From Colius striatus (lineage: Eukaryota > Chordata > Aves > Coliiformes > Coliidae), in assembly GCF_028858725.1 (NCBI RefSeq), contig NC_084775.1:16538597-16602596 (forward strand): a stretch of 64,000 nucleotides of DNA. Reading direction: 5' to 3'. Shown here in pieces: positions 1-27,594 of the stretch; position 1 is the first letter of the stretch; every line of letters begins with the position of its first letter. The notes under the pieces are model-generated. The model was not told the DNA's origin and ran no database searches. It saw only the letters and a list, made by a program, of their open reading frames with translations. Both the position numbers and the translations under genes were made by a program.

Positions 1-3000
1 GCTGCCACTGTGAAAGTGGAGACAGTCTTTCAAGTAATCACAGAATGGAAGGGGCTGAAGGGAGGGCTCGAACTTCCGCTGTGCATCTGCTACAGCTGAT
101 GTTAACTTTGGAAGTCACCGTTACCCACACATAAATGGAAAGCAAACTAAATGGCTGCTTTAGCTAATTGCCCAACACAAGTGCGGCATAAAGGGCAAAA
201 GGTGCTATAGATAAGGCTTTATGTGTATGTAAAGACTTTGTAACAAGCTCTGTTATTTTTCCTCATGTAGCAGAAGCTGCAGAATTACAGCCCATATTTC
301 ATTGTGTCAGCCCCAACCATTTGGAAACGCTGGAATCTGTCCCCATGAGATACTTGTTCCTAAAACCTACGTCTGAAATGCTTTCAAAACATTTTCTAGC
401 AATGAGAGATGTATTATGTGCAGCAAGCTAGTATTTCCTGGTTAGAACTTAAAGATAAGAAGACACTCTAATTGACTGAATGCTATTTATACTTCTTTCT
501 ATTGTGCTAGAAGTTTATGATGCAGGCTCCAAATTGGAACAGCCCAACTGACTTCTGCATGCCCTGACTTCTGCATGCCCTGACTTCTGCATGCCCTGAC
601 TTCTGCATGCCCTGACTTCTGATTACGGACACATGCGGAAAGTTACAACAAAAAACTCATGACAAGTGCTGCAGTCAGAAAAGCAACTCAGCCAAAAACA
701 CAGGGGGGAAGTCAGAAAAACTTGTCCCAAGGGCACAGACCACCATGGACTTGCCCCCCTGTTCTGGGGTGCCACCTCAGGCCCCTGTGCCACATCCTCA
801 TCGTTTGGACCTGAAAACCTCAGGCTTTACTCGGCATCTAGCATCCTGTCAGGATTAACCCCGAGCAGAATCCACCCCTCCTTTAACACCTTCTCACCCC
901 AGGAGAGTGCAGGAATCTGCGTGGTGTCACAGCTGACCCCTGCAGAGCTGAGCACTGTGGCAAACAGGTCACAGACCTCTTGTAAGTTACAAAGCTGTTT
1001 CACTCTCCCTGACAAGCCTAATCACACTATTTCAATATTTCTTGTGAAGCAGTTACTTAGTTCAGCTCTTTGAGGAGAGATCATGATGTTCAAATCCATC
1101 TGTCAGGCATGGTTAAATAAGACCTTAGGGCAAAGCTGCTCAGCAGCTCGAGCATTCAAAGGACACAAAGGCCCCTGCCTTTGAGGTGGAAGCTCTCATA
1201 CATCAGCATCAGGCCCAACATCAGTTTATCTGCCAGTTCAACACACTTTTTCCTGAGGTGTGAGCTGGTGCCAGGCTGCTGCCGGTCACAGGTTCAGGTG
1301 CCACAAACATGAAGGTTTTGAGTGACAGGAGCAATATTAATCCTCTGCTTTTGCTGGTGGATGTTGGCAGATATGTGAGCCGAGGTGTTAAAACTGTAAA
1401 CCCACCAACAACACGGAAAACAGAAGCTGCATGTGGCAAGATAAATTTCAGACTGATATCGTCCACAGCCACAGGAGCAGCCCCAGGACAGAGCAGGGCC
1501 TCTGCCTGCAGACAGTCTGTCACCTCTGATCGTCATCCCTCTTGTACACTCAACACAGATGAGATTTCAATGTTTCTGTCCCAAGCTGTTGATGGCACAT
1601 GCTGGACTGGGCTCCCAACCTCAGACCCACAGAGCCATGGCCTCAGAGTAACCACTCGTTACCTCCTGCCAGCAAGGTGGTTTGTTGAAGCCACCAACAT
1701 GGGACACAAATAGCTTTAGCAGAGTTCACCAACACAGCTGTGCTTCACACAGGGGTGCTCTGGAAACGCAGATTTGGCTGTGATGCACATGGACAAATGG
1801 GTGATGTCAGAGTCAGGAATCCCAGAACAGTGGGAACCCGACTGTGCTCAGCCCTGTCAGCATCATGTGACACAGGAGCAGGAGCACTCCCAGCTTAGCT
1901 CCTAAACGTGGCTGAACCAACTGAGTTTTGGAAAATTCATAGCAAGTTGTCGTATGAGGGATATCTTGAGAGAGCTCAGAGAGCACCTAGAAAGGTGTTA
2001 AGGTGGAAAAACTCAACACACTTGAAATCACAAAACACAAACCTCAGCAGATTTTTCCCAACATTTCCCAGCCCACACATTAAATCAAAGACAGAAAACA
2101 TTCCTCTCTCTTCTCAATGGGTAACAAAATCCGCCATAAAGAAACCCAGATTCCTGACAAGACCCTTTTAGATCACAATTATATGTAGCCAAATGATGGA
2201 TTTAAAAGGTTACTGCTGGAATGTGGTTCACAGTAGTCTATTGCAGTGAATAAATATCACGTTTGCATATCCATTATAGCAAAACTACGTTGCACTTCCA
2301 TTACCTCACGTTGGTTTGCCATCTGGAAGCCAAACAAGCTACGTAGTAAAAGAAAGAATGAAATTTTGCATTTATCAAAAGAAGCCGAGCAAGTGTCACT
2401 TTACAGGAGGCGATTACACAACCTCAGCAGGCAGAAATCTGCCCACAGAGAGTCAGAGCCATGTCCACGCAGGGGGCAAGTAACACGGTGATGAGGGCGC
2501 AGCTGCAACAGCCCCTTTCAGAAACGATTTCACATAGCAGCATCTGTCCAGAGAGCAGCCTGAAAACACCTTTGTGGGAGCAGCCTGAAAACATCTTCCT
2601 GCTCACCCGAAGGAACTGCACCCAGAGCCAAACACAGACGAGAGTAGCATCGCTCAGTTTATGTTGCATCAGGGTCTACATTGTATATTCAGAAACACCC
2701 TGAGGATGTGGTGTTTCCTGGCTCTGAGCCTCCCACCCAAACCTCACATGAATGACACTGTCCATCAGCACGTGTGTCCCCACACACCTCTCCTGCCCCG
2801 GTGCCACCCTGCAGAGAGGCTGTGCAATAAGCCGACACGACTCTCGAGCCTTTTATCAGTCCCATGAGTTAACAGAATGCTTATTTCTGCCATAATTTTG
2901 ATCACCTCTTCCCCAGTCCAGCAGTTGGGTTATTTTCAAAGACTCAGAATAAAGCCGAGGAGACCCAGCTTCCAGTGGGGCATTGCAAGGTGAGCTTTTG

Positions 3001-4361
3001 CCCAGGACACACTGAGCACAAAGTCTCTTCCACTCTGCAGCTCCTGCAGCACGTCCTGGGGCCTGAGAGGGGAGCAAGAGGACCCTGCACTACATAACGA
3101 ATACTTTCTGAAATCCAGCAGCAGGCTGTCAGCCCTGGCTCCATGGCTACATTTCTTACCCTGTGGGACAATGGTTTTAATCAGCTCCTGCTCCTCAACT
3201 CGAGGCCAGCTAACTCACCAGGAGGCGCAGCCAGGAAAAGCCATCACTGCTGGGCAGATCCCAACAGCTCCACGAGCCTCTCCAGCCTGGAGCTGACGCT
3301 ATGAAACAACAGCCACTGTCAGCCCCTCTGCGCCGCAGGAGGGTGAGAGCAATGAGGAGAGATTGGGAGCACCTGGGCTGAGGACAGATTACGAGCACCT
3401 GGGCAGGATGGCACCACCCTGGGCAGCCTCCAGCACCACAGACTGTTGGGGAAGCAGCCTCCATCTGCAGCCCCTTCCCTCCTTCCCGTGCTCTGAGCAG
3501 CTTCACCTCTCCCAGTCCACCTCTGTGTTCTCCTGAGGAGCACTGCAAGTGCTTTGGCATGTAACACAATCACCTGGTGCAACCTGCTTGCTGATGCCTC
3601 TGTTAAGTTCGCATTACTTAGTCCATTTCAAATTATTTCTCCACGAGTCTGTTCTGAAGCCTTGCACATCACCAATACCAGACTAAACAGGCCTGCAATT
3701 GCCCAGCTGCTCCCCCCATACCCCATACATACATGTTTTATACCCATATGACCTTACCCCAGCTTAAAATGTGCTTCAGTCATCCTGGCCAAGAGACCAC
3801 AAGTTTACTTGCCACTTCCTCAAGTGTTCAGCAAGAGCAGTTGTTCAGTACTTCAGCCTGCTGCAGCCATACACCTCCATGCCTCCATCCCCTAAGGCCA
3901 CCCTGGCAGACCTGCAGCTGCCTGGCCTGTCCTCTCTGCACAGCGAGGGGGTCCTTTCCTTGCGAGGGCAAGATGCAGAGGAGCAGCAGCTGTAACACGG
4001 AGAGCCACAGACCAGAGCACGAGAATCAAACACAAGTGTCTGCAAAACTGTCAGCCTGGCACATTAAGACAGGCAGTCACAATACAGAACAAAAACAAAC
4101 CACCTTCTCCCTACTGTGGATAATGGCAGGGTTGCAGATAAGTATGTGCTGCTAAGCTCAAAATCCTGTAACAAACCCAAAGCTCAAGCAAACCTCTCCC
4201 TTCCCCTGATGGCTACCAAAGCCCAAACAGGTTTGAGCTGAGGGGCACTGCAGTGCATCCTTGGATGCCCCAACCTTCTCATACAGCTCAACAAAACCAC
4301 AAGCCAGCTCATCAGCACAGACTAACACCTAAGACAGGAGACAGAGCATTTTATGACCAAA
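1..4361. other. Intergenic region downstream of PITPNB
   Basis: No exon chain, tRNA or recognisable gene was found on either strand. The open frames here (for example a 135-codon frame at 666-1073 on the plus strand) have no recognisable domain and no splice or family support. The only clear structure is the 16-bp tandem repeat near 550. The stretch lies beyond the best PITPNB polyadenylation candidate. Confidence 0.6.
549..622. repeat. 16-bp tandem repeat (minisatellite)
   Basis: The unit tgacttctgcatgccc is repeated head to tail four times, with a partial fifth copy. The four full copies read as identical, which suggests recent expansion or ongoing homogenisation. Confidence 0.9.
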
Positions 4362-4367
4362 TTTATT
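4362..4367 (-). terminator. PITPNB: Candidate PITPNB polyadenylation signal
   Basis: TTTATT on the plus strand reads AATAAA on the minus strand, inside an AT-rich ATTAAATAAATTT context. A T/G-rich stretch follows downstream in the transcript direction, as expected for a cleavage site. Other AATAAA hexamers on the minus strand at 5097-5102 and 5933-5938 could give shorter 3' ends. The choice is inference; transcript ends would settle it. Confidence 0.45.
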
Positions 4368-6112
4368 TAATTAAATTTCATTCACTGTTTTACTGTAGGT
4401 CACACCAGAGACTGCCAAAGAAAACTAAACATTTTACATTCACTACAAGATTCTCTCAAATTTTCACTAGCCCAAACCCATGGAAGTGGCAGGGTCCCTT
4501 CCCCCCAGTTTGTCAGGACTGTTACCAACAGCAGGACTCTCCCAGCACCGGGTGTGCAGCTACCCCGCTGCAGGCACCTTGAGATTCGTGTGTGTGTCTG
4601 TGTGCATATTTACAAGAACAACCTCCTGATGGTACAAAAGGACAAACAACCATTTAATCCAGAAAGGGATTAAAAAAAAAGGTTTCTCAGCAGAGATGGC
4701 AAGATGGGGCAAAAATGACAGAGGAGGGGGCAAACCCCCAGCCCTGCACTGGGAGCGGAGGCGTGCGGCAGCGCTGGCCCACGCTGCAGGCCTGGGACAA
4801 ATCTGGCACTGCCCATACTGGAGATCAGATCACTCCTTCTGTGAGCAAAGCAGGCCCACAATGATTCCAGGATACCTGGATGGACGCAGGGTTACGAAGG
4901 TGGATGCTAAGCAAGGCCTGGCCCACCGAGGTTCCAGGGGATGCTGGGAGGAAACCAAGCGTTACCAGAACTGCATCTAACTCATGTTTTAAAAATAACT
5001 GGTTTCTGATCTAGCAAGCATTTTGATAATATATATCTATGATATGCTCTTAATAGTTCCTATTTGAGAGTTACCCACAGGAGGTCTTTATTACATCATC
5101 TTTTCTTTTACGTGTCTACTCCTAACAAATACCAGAGAAAAGTGTCAGATGCTACAATTTGAACTTTCATCATATCTGAAAGTATACATCTCTTTTAAAG
5201 TGTATTTTCAACATGAAAAGAGCTAAAAAAATCACAATTATATTCCATTGCATAATGTGTGTGAAATCCAGACCATTTGCATAGCTTCCAAAGTGAAACT
5301 CTGGAGAACAGCCATTTCACGAGCGGCTGTTCACCCCTTCACTTCAGCTGCACGGCCCCAGATCCACTTGAAAGATCCTACAAGTATTGTCAGTATCTTT
5401 GTCTGAAAAGCCAGCTTCTGGAAAATTTCAAGTTGAAATTATTTTATAAATCACAAGCCATTTTTCCTTAATCTTGCCAATTTTAATGAAGAAAAACCAT
5501 TAGCATTTCAATATACAAAAGTCCAATAAAACATGATTATTTCTGCTTTTCCTTTTGAATCAGAGAGTGGGTAAAGTCTGGGTTAAACTTACTCAATGGT
5601 AAAAGTCTTCCAATTTCCACTACTGGGATTTTTTTTTTTCTGATTTGACTATAGGATAATGACAATTCAGAAATAAATAGCTATAAATACATTCATTGTT
5701 CCTATTCCAAAAGTAATCACATAGGGAAGACACGAAACTGAGATTAACTTATTCGAATCCGTTTCTTTACAATGAGATATGGGCAAGTTATAGCAGAGTG
5801 ACTCGAGGCAGGAAAAAAAACAGGTAGGGAAGAAATTGGTCCAGTATTAACATTCATGAAACATACCAGTTAGCATAATTCTGCAGTTAATTCATCCTTT
5901 AAATGACACTACTCAGTGGATTTTTATTTGCTTCAGGTATACATAATGAAAGCAGTTTCCTTTGAATCTTTGCTGAGGACAGGTATAGTACCCTGGAGAC
6001 ACTGTCACAACCCCCTTCAGTATGCATGTGCGTGTATATAATTATATACAAATAATCATGCATCCACACACACACTGTATATCAACACTGCATGTGACGG
6101 TTCCATCCACCA
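4362..6112 (-). other. PITPNB: Probable PITPNB 3' untranslated region
   Basis: This AT-rich, ORF-poor stretch follows directly after the distal stop codon (6113-6115) and ends at the best AATAAA hexamer. The implied length is about 1.75 kb, an ordinary 3' UTR size. An AC-rich simple stretch lies near 6067-6074. The extent is inferred, not seen. Confidence 0.5.
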
Positions 6113-22165
<16,053 letters not shown>

Positions 22166-22175
<10 letters not shown>

Positions 22176-22222
22176 CTTCCCGCACGGGCCGCACTGCGCA
22201 CGCGCGCCCGCCGCCTGCCCAT
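22166..22222 (-). other. Upstream ORF overlapping the PITPNB start
   Basis: An ATG at 22222-22220 (A at -3, G at +4) opens an 18-codon arginine-rich frame. It runs past the PITPNB ATG in another frame and stops at TGA 22168-22166. If the transcript begins upstream of 22222, initiation here would reduce translation of PITPNB. The transcription start is not known from sequence. Confidence 0.5.
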
Positions 22223-22450
22223 GCTGCACCGCGCGCTTCCGGCCGAGGCCCCGCCCCCCGGCGCGCCCGATCCTGCCGCGTCGTGCGTCCTCGCGCCCGC
22301 TCGCGACCCGGGCCCACCCTGCCACGCGCGCGGCGCGCCTGCGCCGGCCGCCACCAATCCGGGGCCGCGCGGCTCCCCGTGGCCGCCGCGCTTGGGCCAA
22401 TCAGGGCGCGCCGCTCGCTCGGCTCCGCCCCCGCCTCGCGCGCCGGCGTG

Positions 22451-22458
22451 TGACGTCA
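22451..22458. promoter_or_regulatory. Full palindromic CRE (TGACGTCA)
   Basis: A perfect 8-bp CREB/ATF site lies in the CpG island about 275 bp upstream of the PITPNB ATG. It is flanked by GGCG on one side and CGGCG on the other. Function is inferred from the motif and its position. Confidence 0.6.
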
Positions 22459-22700
22459 CCGGCGTGCGCCCGGCGCGGGGCTCGCGCAGCACGGCGCCCT
22501 GCACGCGCTCCGTGTACCCGCCCGCCGCGGTCCCAGCCGCGCCGGACGCACCGCTCGCGTTGCCCTGCCGGGCGCGGGGAAGGCGAAGGCCCGGCCCTGA
22601 CAGCGGGAGGGCGAAGTGCTGCCGTTGTCCGTCGCACGCGGCAGAAGCAGCTCCGTCCGTGGAGCAGCTGACAGCAGCGGGCCCTGCAGCGTGGGGCACG

Positions 22701-23753
22701 GCGGGGCGTGCCGTCCTGCCGCTGCTGAGGGATCGCTGTAAAGAGGCCTGGGCAGGCATAGGCTCTGCCTGAGAAAACACATTTCCGTTCAAGTCTCCTG
22801 CACGGTGAAAGGAGGATGGCATGGAAGCTGCAACTCAGCCTGCACTAACTCAGGCTACGGGGCAAAGAAATGACAAAGGGCTGTGCTAGGGCACAGGGTG
22901 GGGCTGTGTAAGCTTCCCAAAGTGCTCAAGAATTTAGTATTTTCCTTTATTTGGTTTTTCAGAATCCTGGCTGAGTGCCGTCCCCTGCTGCTGCTCCTTC
23001 CCCATATGGACAACATTTGTCTTTTGTTTACTCAGCCCCGATGCAATGTGGGCTCTCCTCAAACCCTCCTTCTCTTTGTTTACATCTATTATACCACACA
23101 GACAGTCTCCACTGAGTAGCTGCATCCTGCTGCTTCCAGACCCTTCAGACAGATAAACCACTTGGAACCAGCCCATAGTTTCACCACGCTATCTGCTTGT
23201 GGAGGAGACAGATGCCTCCTCAGCAAGCTGTCCTACACATGTCCTGCACACATGAGGGAAGATTTAGGAAAGAAGTTCCAGCTGGTAGCACTATGGGGGA
23301 AATAGATCATACCTTCAGCACTTGGTTCTTCCACACTGGAGGGACAGGACTGGGCAATGCTTGAAGCTCCTTCCAACCCTACGTGTCCTTTTGGTGCCAA
23401 CTACAAGACAGACTGTGAGCAAATATTGATGCTCCCACCACCTGCTAGGAAAAGGAAAAGCAATTTCCAGTCATCACGTGGAACAAGAAGGCTACGTTCT
23501 GCCACAAAACGAGGAGGAAGGCCTCAGTGACCCCTCACTTCACAGGCAGCTGAGGGCAGCTGCTGTACGATGGCTGTACTGCACCCCAGAATGCACATTT
23601 ATGCCTTTATGCACAGCTCCTTTGCTTCTCAGGAGCAGGCTGGAGGAACAGACTGGCAACCAGGCGGGGGTCAGGACAGACAGCAGCGTGCTAACAGATT
23701 CCTTCCCAGCATCACCCTGGACCACGACACTGAAGCACTGAGAGAATTCATGC
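22701..23753. other. Intergenic gap between TTC28 and PITPNB
   Basis: This is the short stretch between the CpG island of PITPNB and the most distal TTC28 poly(A) candidate. No gene was recognised. A weak CR1-like piece lies near 23345. Open frames here (for example 23478-23741 plus) have no recognisable domain. Confidence 0.5.
23345..23390 (+). mobile_element. Possible degraded CR1 3' end
   Basis: The stretch containing gaagctccttccaaccct resembles the end of avian CR1 LINEs, where 'gaggtcccttccaaccc' precedes the terminal repeats. The terminal ATTCTATG repeat is not visible, so the call is weak. Confidence 0.3.
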
Positions 23754-23759
23754 TTTAAT
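23754..23759 (-). terminator. TTC28: Candidate distal TTC28 polyadenylation signal
   Basis: The minus strand reads TATTAAAGCATG, an ATTAAA variant hexamer, after a T- and A-rich stretch typical of a 3' UTR end. Earlier AATAAA hexamers on the minus strand at 27021-27026 and 26577-26582 could give much shorter 3' UTRs. Which is used cannot be told from sequence. Confidence 0.4.
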
Positions 23760-24965
23760 AGACACTGAAATCACAAAGAAAGAAGGCCAAATGCCTTAGC
23801 AATTTCAATAAAAATATGAAAATCTTTTTACATGGTAAATTTCATAATATAAAAAGTTTAATGCTGTCTGGAAACAGAGTCTTAATTTACAAAGAAAGTC
23901 CATATAGGCCAAACATGGCTAACACTGCATACAAGGAGAACAAGTGCTAAAGGGCTGCTGCTTGGAAGAGTCTTTGCTGATAGTCCTCTCCAAGTTACTA
24001 TCTTCAACTCTCTTTTGAAGGAGTTCTGCAACCGAGGGGCCAAGTTTTCCACACAGACTTGCAGCCTTTCTGGACAGCATGGGAATGCAATGAACCCGAA
24101 ACTGCTCAAACCCATTATTACCATCTAGCCTGAAACTACCAGTGTTTCTCAAGATTCACAGATACTTCTGTGCACCTGCATCTATTCTGCAACTTGGAAG
24201 AGATGTTCACAGAACAAGTTTGACCTAATGAAAAGAAATATGGCCTGGAGTGACATGTGTGGGTGTAGCACCCCTTCAATGCCTTTTCCTTGATTAAGGT
24301 ATGATTAAAAGAAGGAAAATGGGTACCAGGCCAGAGTACAGGCTAACCAACAAAACCAAATTCATCTGGATTTTGATCAGAGAGACTGTTCACTGTTCCC
24401 ATTTGGTTAAACACAGTCAACACAAAATCTGTAATCTCACACAGTAAAACATACTGGACAAACCCAAACTGAAATACATTCTATGGCCTTGGGGAATGGT
24501 TGCATGTGGCAGGTTTAATGTGAAAGTGGATAACACCTAATTCTTATTTCTCACTGTATTAAGCAGTGTTGTCACTTGTACCATGCACAAATACAACGAC
24601 GACAAATGCATTGAGACTCCACAGAAGGGATTCTAAATCAAACACAGAACGTGTTCTGTTCAGTTCCTGAATTTCTCCACATACTGGGCAAACCTGATAA
24701 AACTTTTTTTTCCTCACAAAGGGGTTGTTTCTCATTCAGGGGGTGGAGAAGTGAGGCACAAGGTGTGTGAAGTGTCTCCCTGCCATGAGCAAGCATGCAT
24801 CTTCATGGCTCTCATTAAGCCAATGGAAGTGCCCCGTGTCAATGGAAACACATTTCTCAAAGGACTTGTTCTAGTGACACTCACCTTCCATATTTATACA
24901 TAAACAACAATTTTCCAAATACTGAACTTCCTCTACATCTGAACCCTTCCCTGTTTCTAATGCTT

Positions 24966-25016
24966 CCCCCCCCTTAGAAAACCCCCCACAACAGAAGCAC
25001 CCCCACCCCCACCCCG
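24966..25016 (-). other. G-rich tract with quadruplex potential in the TTC28 3' UTR
   Basis: On the minus strand there are five G runs of four or more: one of eight, one of six, and three (5, 5 and 4) separated by single T residues as GGGGTGGGGGTGGGGG. This fits the four-tract quadruplex pattern in the presumed transcript strand. Confidence 0.65.
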
Positions 25017-25969
25017 ACTGAGCTCTTTCTGAAAACTTTAAGCCAGTGAAACCCACTGGCAGCATGAAAACGGGTTGTACCAAAATGGCAATATATAATC
25101 CTACAGATTAAAAGATCCTTTAGGTATGGAAGTAAACTACAAGTAAAGAGGCTTATTTCTGGCATGTTATGCAGCACTACAGGGAGTATTTGCTGTTGCT
25201 TATAAACAAAAAGCTGCCCACTTCCATCCTGGATGTTCCTGGGATGTCGTTTTAGAAAAGTTATGCTGGTTAGAAACAGAGTAGGTCACGTGAAGTCTCT
25301 CAGCAATACCACCCTCTGCTCGATGGGCAGATGCTGCTCTGACTCACTCTGGCCCACTACTCTAATTTTTCCTGCCAAATGACGAGAAGATGATGTCTAG
25401 CACCAAACCATCACAGAAAGATGTAATGTACAGACAAATAACTTGCATCATATGAGTTGAACAGATTTACTCAACTGTTTTGCTACATTGCATAATATGA
25501 GTAGATGAATAACTACTCTTTTTGCCTTTCTGCACTGAAACTTTCGTGATCATCCATCCATTGTTAGCTGACTGTAACAACACAGCCTTATATTCTTTGC
25601 CTTTAGTGCTTGTGTTAATTTCCTGTGATGGTAAAAAGGGAACTGTTTTCCCCAAAGCAGTGGATTCTAGAACACACCCAAAGCAAGCATTTGGTATGTG
25701 CACCGTGAGTAAGCTGAGCCCAAGGAATTTTATATTCTGGTATCAGAATTGAATCCTCTGTCCTGCTATCATGCTTTTCCTCCAAGATCCCTAAGAAAAT
25801 CACAAATTATCAGATCTGTATTTTCAAGAAGAGCATCCAGACATAAGTGCAAAAATTATCTGCGTGAGCAATGTGCCCCGAATGCGTTTGCAGAGCTGAC
25901 TATACTCACCACTCAGGTAGTCAGTTGCAAGACTGGAAGTTAACTTAAGATCCAGCTAAAACTCAGGGC

Positions 25970-26160
25970 CTAATTAATTACGCCTTGCAACACCTCTGTG
26001 AGGTAGGTAGGTAAGTATTACTATCCCCATTCAGATAGAAAGGGAAGACGAGGCACGGAGAGGTGATTAGCCTTCAGTCACTCAGCGGATTCTGGGAGTG
26101 CAGAATAGAAACCCAATGAATGCCTTGGTGATCCAGTGCTCTGACTTCATAGCACACAGC
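25970..26160 (+). mobile_element. MIR (CORE-SINE) element
   Basis: The stretch contains the diagnostic MIR order: an 'acctctgtgaggtaggta' block, a 'tactatccccatt' block, 'gacgaggcacggagaggt', then cagtcactcagc and gtgctctgact. The match is diverged but collinear with the MIR consensus in plus orientation. MIRs are ancient tRNA-derived SINEs, so the copy predates the avian lineage. It lies in the probable TTC28 3' UTR, antisense to it. Confidence 0.8.
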
Positions 26161-27594
26161 CTGTGAAATGCTTTGCTTGGATCTCAGTGTGCAGTGGGGC
26201 TGAGTTAATGCTACACATGCCCACAGTTTTCAGTGCATGTAAATTATCATTTCAATTCTGATTACATCACTGCGTTTGTAGCTGCTTACAAGAAAAGGTC
26301 TCCACCTCGATCCGCAACACCATCCAGCCTAGGACAGCTTTACTTTGCACATCACCCCTGGAGTGCTCTTGGCTCTGTCTTCTCCACGGATCAGAGGGCA
26401 CAGGTTCTGCACACAGCCGCTCTGCTTGCTGCCTCACGTACGTGCTCCGACCGCACTGATATCTGCTTCGACTGCTATACTCGCTCCAAAAGAAACTGGC
26501 TTCCACAGCAGGGGACAGGTCTGCAGACCTGCCCACGACCAGCAATGTGGAATGATTTAGTGGGATCAGTAACAGATTTATTTGGTCAGGTGATTTCTAA
26601 ATCACATACACTGATGTCACGTTCCTTCCTAATACGGAACTGTAAAATAACGTTCTGAGCTTCAGCGTCTGTAACCCTTTTCTGTGCACACTTAGTAGAC
26701 AGAAGACATCTATGCTGCCCAAATACTTGCCAAGATGAAAATCTCACATTCATAATATGCTGTGCCAGAAAGATCAGAGCATTCAATAAAACCAGAACTC
26801 TCAGACACGTGCTCATTACCCCACGCTGAGGCTCACCTTGCTCATTATGCCCCAAACATCCTTTTTGAGCAGATCGACCAGCAAAATGTCACCTGAAGGG
26901 TTTCCCTCCAGAAAAGTTACCTGAGATGCAGGTTTTAGAATGGGGCACCTCTGTCTTGTCTTTGTTTCACCAGCCTCTAAATGATGCAAGAGAACTGCCG
27001 GTATCATGCTCCTATGGAGTTTTATTGCCAGCATTTTCCGGCGTTTGGCTAACTTGGCAGAGATATCTAGAGGTATGTTATCTTGTCCACTCTGTCAGCC
27101 TTTGAAAGCAATCAAATAAATGACTTGTACTTCTCCAAGCAGAAACTTGTGCATACTTTCTTTGTTGTATAACACAAAAGTTCTGCCTCCTCTCACTTCC
27201 TTCTCCAATCCCTGATATGTATAATTTCAGTATAAAAAGCCAGCTGTAAAACCTCCTATTAAGTTAAGAAATACGAGTAGGTGGCTTAAAAGCAAGTATT
27301 TTATGAACAGACAACTAGATTCACTGGACCTGTTGCTGCAAATACTGAACACTACACAGAACCTGTTATCAAGCGAGTCTGACCAAGGCCCCGGTATGGG
27401 AAACTAAAACCCATCTGTGTAAGGCCCGAGTTCCTACACAGTGACAGACAGGGCCAATCTGTTGCATTCCTGTGCATTGCCAACTGTGGGTATGACCACA
27501 GCTTCTCAGGTAATGGTGGTGTATTGATAAAGGCAAGTGGGCAGAAGCAAATACTTTAACAAAGTGTAAGTCATCAGCTGGTACTCAAGACATT

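Larger units (their letters stand above)
23760..27594 (-). other. TTC28: Probable TTC28 3' untranslated region
   Basis: This stretch of about 3.8 kb follows the TTC28 stop. It has no long coding frame and shows AT-rich segments typical of vertebrate 3' UTRs. It contains a MIR SINE (about 25970-26160) and C-rich plus-strand tracts (G-rich in the transcript) at 24966-25016. The length depends on the poly(A) choice. Confidence 0.45.

Noticed and set aside
666-1073. 135-codon plus-strand frame near the left edge
   Set aside because: No recognisable domain, no splice-site support and unremarkable composition; of a length expected by chance.
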